This document shows positions 7,456-15,886 of a DNA stretch of 18,311 bases, in pieces. Below the pieces are notes generated by a model that saw nothing but the letters and a program-made list of their open reading frames with translations, was not told the DNA's origin and made no database searches. The translations under genes and the position numbers were made by a program. The number at the start of each line of letters is the position of its first letter. The first letter of the stretch is position 1. Source of the DNA: JBBEBE01 sp051746765 (GTDB lineage Bacteria; Bacteroidota; Rhodothermia; Balneolales; Balneolaceae); contig JBNJFK010000022.1 of assembly GCA_051746765.1 (NCBI GenBank), positions 1 through 18,311 on the forward strand, read 5' to 3'.

Positions 7456-7851
7456 ATGAAAAACCAAGAGAAACGTATCGTCATCATCGAAGATGACCAG
7501 ATTCAGACCATCGCTTTAAAGCAGATCGTCGAGAGGATGGGGCATTCCGTAGTTGGCATGTACCTGGACCCTCAGACGGCCATCGCGGAGATCCCCGAAC
7601 GTCTGCCCGACTTGATTTTATCGGACATCAATCTCGAGAATCCGATCGACGGAATCGACGTCGTCTCCCGAATACAGAAAACCCATGCCTGCCCGGTCAT
7701 CTTCCTGACCGGGTACTCTCTACTCCGCATGTCAGAAAGGATCGCCCGGATTGAACACGCCTCTGTCATCAGCAAACCCTACGCGATAAATGAACTGAAA
7801 AAGCTGATTGGATCGGCACTCGGAGAATTTTTGGACGGTGAAAGCTCCTGA
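7456..7851 (+). CDS. Stand-alone response regulator (receiver domain only)
   Basis: This 131-residue CheY-like receiver has no output domain. The acidic pocket is E12-D13-D14 in IIEDDQ, the phosphorylation site is D57 in LILSDINL, the switch Thr is T85 in FLTGYS, and the conserved Lys is K107 in ISKPYA. The start is the ATG at 7456 because AGGAG at 7444-7448 lies seven bases upstream; the nearby GTG at 7450 is too close to this site. Such proteins relay phosphate to another protein or act by protein-protein contact. No histidine kinase is encoded in the window, so the partner is elsewhere. It has its own promoter with overlapping dyads upstream, and a hairpin without a T-run follows the stop. 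The process it controls is unknown. Confidence 0.9.
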   Translation: MKNQEKRIVIIEDDQIQTIALKQIVERMGHSVVGMYLDPQTAIAEIPERLPDLILSDINLENPIDGIDVVSRIQKTHACPVIFLTGYSLLRMSERIARIEHASVISKPYAINELKKLIGSALGEFLDGESS

Positions 7852-7854
7852 CCC

Positions 7855-7880
7855 GATGTCGACCGGTTCCACTCGACATC
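7855..7880 (+). terminator. Hairpin after the response regulator, no T-run
   Basis: A perfect 8-base stem, GATGTCGA/TCGACATC, with a 10-base loop begins four bases after the stop codon. No T-run follows, so it is at best a weak terminator or an mRNA 3'-end stabiliser. Confidence 0.3.
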
Positions 7881-7948
7881 CGATGGTTGGTGATTCCATT
7901 CCCTGACTGGGACGGACAAAATTTGTACCTTTGCAGGATCGACATTGA

Positions 7949-9175
7949 ATGATCCGATCACACTGCATGGACTATCTGACATTCCTCCGGACCGAACGAC
8001 GATTCCTTACCTTCGGTATTTCCTTTACCTTTTTATCCAGTTTTGGTCAGACATTTCTGGTTTCTCTATTCGTTCCCTATTTTTTAACTGATTTTGATCT
8101 CTCCAACGCTGGATTCGGCGGAATTTACTCTACCGCTACACTGATCAGCGCCGGAACCCTCCCCTGGATCGGTCAGTTGATTGATCGCGTTCCACTTCGA
8201 TGGTTCAGTCTGGCCGTTGCCGGTGGACTGGCCACGGCATCCCTGCTCATCGCACTCTCCTGGCACCTTCCACTCTTCTTCGTCGCCATCTACCTGCTTC
8301 GACTCACCGGACAAGGTCTCAGTGGTCACACAGCCGAAACAGCGATGGCTCGTTTCTACGATGATCGCCGTGGCAAAGCGTTGAGCATCTCCAGCCTGGG
8401 ATACCCGCTCGGTGAAGCGTTCTTGCCCACACTGATCGCCGCTTTGCTAACGTGGCTCCACTGGCGTACCGTCTGGGGAGGCATTGCTGCACTGATTCTG
8501 GTACTGTTCATTCCGATGATCTGGATGCTGGCCGGACGTCACGAAGCGGGAAAGGCCAAACCCGGTACCCGTGACGATGCCCCCGAAAGCGCACGGAAAA
8601 GTTACGGGATTATTCTGAGTGATCGACGCATCTGGTTTCTCTTGCCGGCAGTTCTCATGCCTCCGTTTTGGGCTACAGGCCTCTTTCTCTATCAAGTCAG
8701 TATTGCCGATGAACTGGGATGGACTGCCGGACTGATTGCAACGGCGTTTGTCGCATTCGCAGTCTTTCGGGTCGTCGGCTCCCTGCTCATCGGGCCGCTC
8801 ATCGACCGGTTTTCTGCACAGGGACTCTTCCCGTTTTTTCTTCTTCCCATGATCGCGGGACTAACTGTCCCGATCTTCTACACCCCCGACTGGGTCGCCT
8901 TTCTCTACATGGGGCTGTTCGGATTGACGATGGGGGTTGGAAGCAACATCGCATCTGCACTCTGGGCCGAACTCTTTGGCACCACAATCATAGGAACTGT
9001 TCGAAGTCTCTTCTCGGCCTTGATGGTTTTGGGCGCCGCTCTGAGTCCCGTACTTCTTGGCGCCCTCCTTGACTGGCAGATTCCGTTCGAATGGGTCCTC
9101 GCAGCCGGAGCCATTACCTCACTCATCTCGACACTCTTGTCTCTTCGGGTTCATCCCGCATTTGATAAACGATAG
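7949..9175 (+). CDS. Major facilitator superfamily transporter
   Basis: This 408-residue inner-membrane protein has about 12 hydrophobic segments split by a polar central loop near residues 195-220 (KAKPGTRDDAPESARKS). The loop after segment 2 has the MFS-type signature GQLIDRVPLRW, repeated after segment 8 as GPLIDRF, consistent with two related six-helix halves. The N-terminus (FLRTERRFLTFG...SSFGQTF) is of a type common in uncharacterised bacterial MFS proteins. The substrate cannot be predicted. An in-frame ATG at 7967 (MDYLTFL) may be the true start; AGGA lies about ten bases before 7949, and TACCTTTG at 7926-7933 resembles the Bacteroidota -7 promoter box, though no -33 TTTG was seen. 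It lies between the receiver gene and the SelA-like gene, so import of an amino acid derivative is conceivable but unproven. Confidence 0.87.
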   Translation: MIRSHCMDYLTFLRTERRFLTFGISFTFLSSFGQTFLVSLFVPYFLTDFDLSNAGFGGIYSTATLISAGTLPWIGQLIDRVPLRWFSLAVAGGLATASLLIALSWHLPLFFVAIYLLRLTGQGLSGHTAETAMARFYDDRRGKALSISSLGYPLGEAFLPTLIAALLTWLHWRTVWGGIAALILVLFIPMIWMLAGRHEAGKAKPGTRDDAPESARKSYGIILSDRRIWFLLPAVLMPPFWATGLFLYQVSIADELGWTAGLIATAFVAFAVFRVVGSLLIGPLIDRFSAQGLFPFFLLPMIAGLTVPIFYTPDWVAFLYMGLFGLTMGVGSNIASALWAELFGTTIIGTVRSLFSALMVLGAALSPVLLGALLDWQIPFEWVLAAGAITSLISTLLSLRVHPAFDKR

Positions 9176-9304
9176 GGCTTTTTCTGAACTCGATGGCTGA
9201 TCTTTTGCAGATAATACGATAGATTGCTACCCTGAAATCAAGTGGTTGCTTGAAGGACAAACCGGACCACGCAGGATCTCTGCCCTCACCTTGTATCCCG
9301 GCAG

Positions 9305-10978
9305 ATGTCTGACAGTACGAACCAAAATCATTGGAATATTATGCTCACCAGAAGAAAAGCGCTTCAACTGCTCTCCACTCTACCCGTAGGCGGGTTAATG
9401 GTCGGACAGATGGCCGCAAACGATCGAAAAACACCGGTCCAGGACTCGCTTGCCGCGACCCTGAAAAACCGGGAGAAACAAGACGACGAAAACATTTTCC
9501 GCTCGCTCGGAGTGGAGCCCATTATCAACTGCCGGGGGACGTTCACCATTATCGGTGGCTCCATCGAGCACGATCATGTCAAACAATCGATGCGACGTGC
9601 ATCCAACAACTTCGTCCAGTATGACGAGTTGGCATTCGGAATCGGCGAGCGACTTGCCGAACTGACTGGAGCCGAATACGGCACGATCTCTGCCGGATGT
9701 GCTGCGGCCCTGAAACATGTGACCGCCGGATGTGTCACCGGAGGAAACCCGGAAAAATTGGTCCGCATTCCGGACCTGACCGGATTCGAGAAGACTCAGG
9801 TCATCATGCCTCGTCGATCCAGAAATGCCTATGATCACGCGATTCGAAACATCGGTGTGGAGATCATCAACGTAGACACACTCGAAGAGCTCGAAAGTGC
9901 CATCAGTCCGAAAACAGCGCTCATCTGTATCATGTCCTGGCAGAGTGACGAACTTCGGACCGAAAGTGTAGCCCCCGTCGCCAAAAAGCATGGCATTCCG
10001 ATTCTGGTAGATGCGGCTGCAGAAAACTTGACCATTCCGAACGTCCACCTGGAAGCGGGTGCCGACGTTGTCGCTTACAGTGGTGGAAAAGCGATGAACG
10101 GGCCTCAGTGCGCCGGTGTCATTCTCGGACGAAAAGATATCGTCATGGCCGCGTGGCAGGCGAGCTCTCCACACCACGGACCGGGCCGGGACAACAAAGT
10201 GGGCCGGGAAGAGATGATTGGCGGCATGGCCGCTGTCGAGGCGTGGGTCATGCGGGATCACGATGCCGAGTGGCAACGCTGGCTCGGATGGCTCAACAAC
10301 ATCGGACAGCATCTCGAATCCATTGACGGTGTGAGCTATGAAATATCCGAACCGGAAGGACTCGGCAACAAAACACCGCGATTGAATGTCACGTGGAACC
10401 CGAACCAACTCCACATCACGGGAGACGAAGTTGCGGAGATCGTTGGTCGAAGCGAACCGCGAATTGCACTTGCAGGCCGAGGCGCCGACGGGAATGAAAC
10501 GTCTATCTCCATCACCTCCGGTCAAATGCAGCCGGGCGAAGACGAGATCGTCAAAAACCGACTCTACGAAGTTCTCTCCGAACAACGTCAGGCCAAACAG
10601 CCGATGCGTCGTCCCGATGCGGATCTGACAGGACGATGGAATGTGGATGTCTCCTACTTCCTGAGTGAGAGCAATCATACCATTACCCTTGAGAAGCAGG
10701 ATGGAAATTGGGTCTACGGGTCACACAAAGGTGACTTTACCACCCGTGACATCGCTGGAACAATCGAAGGAAACGAGATCAAACTCGTAAGCGTCGAGCG
10801 CAAGCCGGGAGACAACGTCCCGAACTACTTCATCGGCGAGCTGAATGGAGACCAATTCTCCGGTCGGCTCTTCATGGGTGAGTATCTCAACGCAAGCTAT
10901 GTTGCCTCCAGGCACGAGCACGAAGATGGCGATCGGGAACCGATCATGGTTCCGGACGGACCGCCGCTGGCGACCTGA
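9305..10978 (+). CDS. SelA-like PLP-dependent enzyme, Tat-exported, with extra C-terminal beta-rich domain
   Basis: This 557-residue protein has three parts. Residues 13-40 form a twin-arginine leader (LTRRKALQLL, then a hydrophobic stretch to about 36). Residues 60-430 form a fold-type I PLP domain of the SelA/DgaE group (selenocysteine synthase-like, D-glucosaminate-6-phosphate ammonia-lyase-like), with D236 in LVDAAAEN and Schiff-base lysine K262 in AYSGGKAMNGPQ. Residues 437-540 form a probable beta-rich domain (GRWNVDVSYFL...GTIEGNEIKL...GELNGDQFSGRLF) of the kind found in small ligand-binding barrels. It is not a housekeeping SelA: the leader and the extra domain argue for a periplasmic ammonia-lyase or aldolase acting on an amino or amino-sugar acid. 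The start may instead be the ATG at 9341. It faces a D-threonine aldolase-like gene across a shared terminator. Confidence 0.8.
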   Translation: MSDSTNQNHWNIMLTRRKALQLLSTLPVGGLMVGQMAANDRKTPVQDSLAATLKNREKQDDENIFRSLGVEPIINCRGTFTIIGGSIEHDHVKQSMRRASNNFVQYDELAFGIGERLAELTGAEYGTISAGCAAALKHVTAGCVTGGNPEKLVRIPDLTGFEKTQVIMPRRSRNAYDHAIRNIGVEIINVDTLEELESAISPKTALICIMSWQSDELRTESVAPVAKKHGIPILVDAAAENLTIPNVHLEAGADVVAYSGGKAMNGPQCAGVILGRKDIVMAAWQASSPHHGPGRDNKVGREEMIGGMAAVEAWVMRDHDAEWQRWLGWLNNIGQHLESIDGVSYEISEPEGLGNKTPRLNVTWNPNQLHITGDEVAEIVGRSEPRIALAGRGADGNETSISITSGQMQPGEDEIVKNRLYEVLSEQRQAKQPMRRPDADLTGRWNVDVSYFLSESNHTITLEKQDGNWVYGSHKGDFTTRDIAGTIEGNEIKLVSVERKPGDNVPNYFIGELNGDQFSGRLFMGEYLNASYVASRHEHEDGDREPIMVPDGPPLAT

Positions 10979-10994
10979 TCCAGCACACCTTCAC

Positions 10995-11030
10995 AAAAAA
11001 GCGGCCGGGGTCTCCCCGAGCCGCTTTTTT
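10995..11030. terminator. Bidirectional intrinsic terminator
   Basis: An A6 tract, then arm GCGGC-CGGGG, loop TCT, arm CCCCG-A-GCCGC, then a T6 tract: a ten-base-pair GC-rich stem with one bulged A. It has T-runs on both strands and lies between the convergent SelA-like and D-threonine aldolase-like genes, so it can end both transcripts. Confidence 0.92.
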
Positions 11031-11092
11031 TATACCCTTTCCTAGACAACTCCGGGGGATCACCCGCCCGGCAACTACAACTCCTCAATCGA

Positions 11093-12337
11093 TCAGAGGT
11101 GCTTGCCGGCAATTTCCCAGACATCTTCCACGGTATCTCCCCGCATGGCAAAAAGACGGCTGTACAGATTTACATTCGGATCGCAATGCGGAACATAGAG
11201 CTCGATCTTGTCTCCGCGACGAATTTGTCGTGATGGATCATCAAAACTCAAGATCCCGTGTTCGTCTCCTCCAAAACCGTAATTGACACCATCCACACCC
11301 ACCAATTCCGGTCCGAAAGAGCGATCCGCTGCAAACGACTTGATACCGGCATCGATGGTGGCGCGATCGTCATGATTTTTACTAACCACCGTTCCCAATA
11401 CACGCAGCGCCTGGTGAAAGTCGTCATAGACCGGGCCGGACTGTCCGCCGATGATTTTATAATCGATATCCATGAAGAGATACGAGCCAACCTGAAGTTC
11501 GGTAAACCCGTCGATCTCTGTATCGATATTGTAGGTCCCGGTACTTCCACCCGAGAAGATTTCCAACTCCATTCCTTCGTCCCGGAGCGTGTTGTAGGTC
11601 TGAATCGGAGCTTCCATCACCTCCTGTGAGTGCGCTTTTCGCTCTTCAAAGCCACGCACGTGGGAAGACGCGCCGGAGTAGGAGTGAACGCCGCGAAGGT
11701 TCAGTCCCGGGCGGGTCTGAACGTAACGAGCCAACTGTAGTGCAGGTTCGCCTGGTTGAACCCCCGTTCTCCGACCGACAGGATCCACATCCATCATCAA
11801 CTGGAACGTTACCCCCGCCGAATCGGCCGCCCGACTCAACTCGTCGGCATGGCTTACATGATCTACCACCGCCATCGTATCGGGTGCACGCCGAACCAGT
11901 TCGACAAGTCGACGAAGTTTGTTCGAACCCACCAACTCTCCGGTAATCAAAATTCCGTCGATACCAGCGTCCGCCAGCATCTCGGCTTCATTGATCGTGG
12001 CCGCGCAGGCGCCGATCGCACCAGCCTCCATCAGTTTACGGGCAACTTGAGGTGATTTGTGCATTTTTGCATGCGGCCGGAGATCTACACCATTCTCCCG
12101 GGCATGCCGAGCCATCTTGTTCAGATTGTGCTCGAATCCTTCCAGATCCAGAATCAGACTCGGTGTCGGCAGATCTTTCCGACTTTTACCGATCCATTCT
12201 CTATCCATCTCTCTTCGGGCTTCCCGAAGTCGTTCCCGCGTCGATTTTTCACGCCGGGTGAAAATGGAGGGTAGAGCCGATGCAGCCGTGAGGCCGAGGC
12301 CGGAGTGCAAAAACTGTTTACGCGAAGGGTTCATCAT
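11093..12337 (-). CDS. D-threonine aldolase / D-serine dehydratase-like (alanine racemase fold) enzyme with Tat-like leader
   Basis: This 414-residue fold-type III PLP enzyme has its Schiff-base lysine at K91 in LRPHAKMHKS, a signature of D-threonine aldolases and eukaryotic-type D-serine dehydratases. The C-terminal metal site reads VPHCDPNVNLY. The H384-x-D386 pattern is that of D-threonine aldolase (His/Asp), whereas D-serine dehydratase has His-x-Cys. The expected reaction is retro-aldol cleavage of a D-beta-hydroxy amino acid to glycine and an aldehyde, using a divalent metal. The N-terminus NPSRKQFLHSGLGLTAASAL resembles a Tat leader, but with Arg-Lys instead of Arg-Arg. The open frame extends 27 codons upstream; the tandem ATGs at 12337 and 12334 sit just before the leader and were preferred. 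A TATACT/TATAAA run about 20 bases upstream may be its promoter. Confidence 0.85.
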   Translation of the reverse strand: MMNPSRKQFLHSGLGLTAASALPSIFTRREKSTRERLREARREMDREWIGKSRKDLPTPSLILDLEGFEHNLNKMARHARENGVDLRPHAKMHKSPQVARKLMEAGAIGACAATINEAEMLADAGIDGILITGELVGSNKLRRLVELVRRAPDTMAVVDHVSHADELSRAADSAGVTFQLMMDVDPVGRRTGVQPGEPALQLARYVQTRPGLNLRGVHSYSGASSHVRGFEERKAHSQEVMEAPIQTYNTLRDEGMELEIFSGGSTGTYNIDTEIDGFTELQVGSYLFMDIDYKIIGGQSGPVYDDFHQALRVLGTVVSKNHDDRATIDAGIKSFAADRSFGPELVGVDGVNYGFGGDEHGILSFDDPSRQIRRGDKIELYVPHCDPNVNLYSRLFAMRGDTVEDVWEIAGKHL

Positions 12338-12612
12338 GGCAAGCCGATCATGGAGTTTATAGTATAGCGAATCATCGTTTGTACCCGTACAGAAGCCATC
12401 CAGACAGTACCGACACAAGATAGCAGTTCCACCGAGAATCGAAAATCCATCCGACGCCTTTCATAACGAAAGCTTCATCTTCCGGCGTTGCGAAACGGCT
12501 CAAACCCACCTATCATGAGGCCATCCGACACCGCATCTACATTGGAGAGAACCGGTACCGGATTGGATCCCCTTGATCCCGTCACTGCAAACGGACAACT
12601 GACCCCGACTCC

Positions 12613-14190
12613 ATGAAACGACTACACCTTCTTCTCGTTACGCTCATCCTGCTCACCGGCTGCACCCAGAGCCGACTTGCCGCCCAATCACCGGAAACCA
12701 TTCAAGGAACCGTCTACCACGACCAGAACCGGAATGGAACCTTTGACGATGGAGAGCCGGGTGTAAGCGATGTCCTCGTCTCCAACGGCATCGAGATTGC
12801 GCGAACCAACGCATCCGGAGCGTACGAGCTGCCACTACGCGACGAGAGCACGATCTTTGTCATCAAACCGCGCGACTGGATGACGCCGGTTGATGAGCTC
12901 AACATCCCCCGATTCTACAGGGTCGTCAGTAGTGACAACGCCTCCGGTGACGACTACCCCGGCCTGCAGGCAACCGGCATTCCGAACAAACCCGTTCACT
13001 TCCCGTTGGTTCCGCACGAAGAGCCAGAGAACTACCGGGCGCTTATCTTCGGCGACACCCAACCACGCACCCTGGAGGAGATCCATTTTCTGAAAAACGA
13101 TTCTGTTCAGGAGCTGATCGGTGTCCAGGCTGCTTTTGGTGTCACCCTCGGAGATCTCGTCTTCGACGACCTGAATCTGTTTGATCCCCTCAACAAAACG
13201 ATCGCTCAAATCGGACTTCCCTGGCGCCACATCATCGGCAATCACGATATCGACTATTCCACAGGGAGAAACTGGGATGCACGGGGAGCCTACCTCCGCA
13301 CCTACGGACCCTCCTGGTATGCCTGGAGCTGGGGACCCGCTCACTTTGTCGCCATTGACAACGTGCGCATCGTTGAGGAAGAGGATCAACGCACCTACCG
13401 CACCGGTCTGGGTGAAAAACAATTCGAATTCCTCGAAAATTTCCTGGCAGAGATCCCCGACGATGAACAGGTCTTTTTCATGATGCACATCCCGTTGGTC
13501 GATTCCACACCCTGGCTCTCGGAAGAGGAGAAAAAACGTGTCTTTGAGCTTCTGGCGAGCCATCCCCGGTCGACCACCTTCGCAGCCCATACCCATCGCC
13601 ATTTTCACCGGATGATCGATAAAAACGATGGCTGGCCGGGAGACGAGCCCCACCACATGGTGAGTATGGGAACCAGCTGTGGCGCCTGGTGGACCGGAGC
13701 TCCCGACGAATACGGAATACCGCACTCCACCATGCGGGACGGAACCCCGACCGGATATGGATTTCTGAACATTGACGGTAATGAATGGTCCCTCACCTAC
13801 AAAGCAGCCCGCAGAGACTCGGGTCATCAGATGCACCTCTCTGCCCCCGATGTCGTCGATCTATCTCAACCGGAAGAGACGGTCCTCTACGCCAATATCT
13901 ACAACGCACTCCCGGATGCCCAAGTCGAGTACCGCATCGATCATGGTCCCTGGCAGCCGATGATTCGATTTGACGGACTGGACCCAACCTATGAAGCGAT
14001 GCGGGAAAAGGAAATCGCCGTCGAAAATCCTTCCTGGCGGGTCGCCGGGCCGGCACAGGAGACACCCCATCTCTGGAGAGCCACACTCCCGGGAGGGATC
14101 GAAGAGGGTGTGCGGACCATTCAGGTCCGATCCCGGGACAAGTGGAACCGGTACGAAGGAGAACGACTCATTCAGTTTATACGGCCGTGA
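12613..14190 (+). CDS. Lipoprotein calcineurin-like phosphoesterase (MetallophosN-Metallophos-MetallophosC layout)
   Basis: This 525-residue lipoprotein has a signal sequence ending in lipobox LTGC (C17). Residues 30-85 form a small beta domain, GTVYHDQNRNGTFDDGEPGV, similar to SdrD-B/MetallophosN repeats with a calcium-type Asp/Asn loop. The dinuclear metallophosphoesterase core has all motifs: GDTQ (147-150), GDL with D181, GNHD (209-212), MMHIPL with H292, and AHTHRH with H326 and H328. Residues from about 390 on form the C-terminal beta domain usual in this architecture. It is expected to hydrolyse phosphomonoesters or diesters at the cell envelope; the substrate is unknown. It is monocistronic: upstream is a 275-base region divergent from the aldolase gene, downstream is its own terminator. 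A 33-codon ORF (12515-12616) overlaps its start as ATGA and is probably chance. Confidence 0.92.
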   Translation: MKRLHLLLVTLILLTGCTQSRLAAQSPETIQGTVYHDQNRNGTFDDGEPGVSDVLVSNGIEIARTNASGAYELPLRDESTIFVIKPRDWMTPVDELNIPRFYRVVSSDNASGDDYPGLQATGIPNKPVHFPLVPHEEPENYRALIFGDTQPRTLEEIHFLKNDSVQELIGVQAAFGVTLGDLVFDDLNLFDPLNKTIAQIGLPWRHIIGNHDIDYSTGRNWDARGAYLRTYGPSWYAWSWGPAHFVAIDNVRIVEEEDQRTYRTGLGEKQFEFLENFLAEIPDDEQVFFMMHIPLVDSTPWLSEEEKKRVFELLASHPRSTTFAAHTHRHFHRMIDKNDGWPGDEPHHMVSMGTSCGAWWTGAPDEYGIPHSTMRDGTPTGYGFLNIDGNEWSLTYKAARRDSGHQMHLSAPDVVDLSQPEETVLYANIYNALPDAQVEYRIDHGPWQPMIRFDGLDPTYEAMREKEIAVENPSWRVAGPAQETPHLWRATLPGGIEEGVRTIQVRSRDKWNRYEGERLIQFIRP

Positions 14191-14220
14191 CTACACCGAC
14201 GATATGAACATGTGTCCCTC

Positions 14221-14251
14221 GGGCTGAACCGGAACCGGTTCGGCCCGTTTT
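14221..14251 (+). terminator. Intrinsic terminator after the phosphoesterase gene
   Basis: Arms GGGCTGAACCGG and CCGGTTCGGCCC pair over twelve positions (one G-U) around a minimal AA loop, followed by GTTTTCT. It lies 30 bases after the phosphoesterase stop, with the T-run on the plus strand only. Confidence 0.8.
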
Positions 14252-14266
14252 CTATTCCGAAGCGTA

Positions 14267-15472
14267 TCAATCGTCGGATTCGATCAAGTCTGCACTGATG
14301 ACTTCATCCTTTCTACCGCGAATCCGGTAGAGAATTTGTCCGGACGGCTCACTGGCGAGCTGAATGGTGCAGCAGGCCGTCTTTTTCCCTTCGAAAATAA
14401 CGTTATGAACCTCTTGGGCATTGATCCCGTCCTGCTTGAGCTCGGTCATGACATTGGCAATCACTCCGGGCCGGTCATAGTGGCGAACCACCAGCTTCCA
14501 CGGAGAGTCGCTTTCGTCACAGCGGTTGATCCAGTTTTCGACCCGACCCTCTCTCACAAACTCCCGGGCCACACGTGCCGCCTCGGCTGCGACAGCCATT
14601 TGTGCCTGGCGCGTACTGGCTCCGATGTGGTGTGTGATGTAGATTCCTGGCACATCCTTTAGAGGACTGGAGAGCTCTCCTTCCTTCCCGGAAGGTTCGT
14701 CCTGAAGGACATCGAGGGCAGCCCGAACCCGACCGTCACGGCACGACTCCGCGAGTGCCTCCTCGTCGACCACTTCTGCACGAGACGTATTCACCAGAAG
14801 AGCTCCCGGTTTCATTTTTTTCAGAAACAACGTTGAAACCAGCCCTTCGGTTTCCGGTGCGAGTGCAACGTGCAATGTAAGGACATCCGCTTCGGCCGCG
14901 ACCTCTTCCGGTGTGGTAGCAGGACGAATGCCAAGTGCTCCCGCCTGTTCCTTTGTTAGCGAACGGGACCACGCGACCACATCCATTCCGAACGCCTTTG
15001 CACGGGAAGCCACTTCCTGTCCGATGGGACCCAGCCCCACGATACCGAGCGTCTGACCGTAGAGACCATCCGCTTTGGAGTACGCACCTTTGTTCCATTT
15101 ACCCTCACGCGCTTCCCGGACAGCATCCGGGATGAACCGATCCAACGAGATGATCAAGCCCATAGTGAGCTCGGCCACGGCGATCGCATTCTTTCCCGGA
15201 CAGTTGGCTACATAGATTCCCCGTTCACTGGCCGCCTTCATGTCAATGTTGTTTACACCGGCACCGGCACGGATAATCAGCGTCAACTTCGGGCTGTTTT
15301 CAATGCATTTTCGACTCACGGTGGTGGACCGAACCACCAGAATGGATGCTTTCTCCAGTCCGTTGTCCAGCTCCTCCGGTGAACGCTCTGGTTCGAAAAT
15401 CACCTTGTCGGCGAATTCGCGAAACAGGTTCAAACTCTCTTCCGGCAACTTGTCTGCTATGACGATCGTCAT
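14267..15472 (-). CDS. serA: D-3-phosphoglycerate dehydrogenase with C-terminal ACT-like domain
   Basis: This 401-residue D-2-hydroxyacid dehydrogenase oxidises 3-phosphoglycerate to phosphohydroxypyruvate, the first step of serine synthesis. The NAD-binding Rossmann loop is GLGPIG (146-151). The catalytic residues are R231 in NTSRAEVVDE, E259 in LDVLQDEP and H282 in THHIGAST. The substrate segment IIRAGAGVNNID (67-78) is typical of SerA, and from about residue 330 an ACT-like regulatory segment (VVRHYDRPGVIANVM) follows, consistent with serine feedback control. The usual R-G-G before VDE reads R-A-E here, a variant also compatible with activity. The start is ATG 15472, with AGGGAG seven bases upstream; the frame stays open a further 33 codons. 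It is divergent from the small-peptide cassette across a 222-base region. A TTGAGA-N16-TATTCA promoter (minus strand, 15571-15544) is possible. Confidence 0.9.
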   Translation of the reverse strand: MTIVIADKLPEESLNLFREFADKVIFEPERSPEELDNGLEKASILVVRSTTVSRKCIENSPKLTLIIRAGAGVNNIDMKAASERGIYVANCPGKNAIAVAELTMGLIISLDRFIPDAVREAREGKWNKGAYSKADGLYGQTLGIVGLGPIGQEVASRAKAFGMDVVAWSRSLTKEQAGALGIRPATTPEEVAAEADVLTLHVALAPETEGLVSTLFLKKMKPGALLVNTSRAEVVDEEALAESCRDGRVRAALDVLQDEPSGKEGELSSPLKDVPGIYITHHIGASTRQAQMAVAAEAARVAREFVREGRVENWINRCDESDSPWKLVVRHYDRPGVIANVMTELKQDGINAQEVHNVIFEGKKTACCTIQLASEPSGQILYRIRGRKDEVISADLIESDD

Positions 15473-15694
15473 GGGTCTTCTCCCTCTCTTGATTTTACTT
15501 CTTGTCCGCTTCCATTCCCTGATCACTGTCGCGGACGGTTCGTTGAATACAATATATCCAGTGTTTCTCAATCAATGTAATCTTTTGTGTAAGTCTTTGC
15601 CTCATTCCCGCTCATAGAAGTAGCCGGTCAAAAAGACGGTGTGGATGAGTCCGGAAGAGTCAACCCACAACCTGACAACCCAAAAGAGGCCATC

Positions 15695-15886
15695 ATGAAT
15701 CACGAACCCGATTCCGGAATGACTCCGATTGAAGGAGACGAACTCTACCAATTCCATGGAGGAATCTTTCGCAGCATTTTCTCCAGCTTCATCTTCCATA
15801 TCGGAGTCGAAGCCTACAACGACTGGGGAGGGCACGTTGACGCCTTCAACCAGGGGCGCGAGCAGGGACAAACGGTCTCTTGGTGA
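15695..15886 (+). CDS. Double-glycine-leader peptide 1 (bacteriocin-like precursor)
   Basis: A 63-residue peptide. Residues 10-23 (TPIEGDELYQFHGG) fit the double-glycine leader used by peptidase-containing (C39) ABC exporters: Gly at -1 and -2, hydrophobic F at -4, L at -7, E at -8 and I at -12. Cleavage after G23 would release a 40-residue peptide with an amphipathic or hydrophobic first half (IFRSIFSSFIFHIGVEAYN) and a polar, Gln/Gly-rich end, with no Cys. Its leader aligns without gaps with that of the second peptide gene. ATG 15695 has GAGG five bases upstream; a GTG at 15641 would add 18 residues but breaks the match to the paralogue. No maturation enzyme or exporter is present in the window, so a role as bacteriocin, peptide signal or other secreted peptide is inference. 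Confidence 0.6.
   Translation: MNHEPDSGMTPIEGDELYQFHGGIFRSIFSSFIFHIGVEAYNDWGGHVDAFNQGREQGQTVSW

Noticed and set aside
9395..10678. Long antisense open frame (427 codons) opposite the SelA-like gene
   Set aside because: It is a by-product of codon bias in the plus-strand gene; the plus frame has a complete PLP domain with active-site motifs, while the antisense product shows no recognisable motif.
12835..13836. Antisense open frame (333 codons) opposite the phosphoesterase
   Set aside because: The phosphoesterase on the plus strand has all metal-binding motifs; the antisense product has no coherent fold signals.
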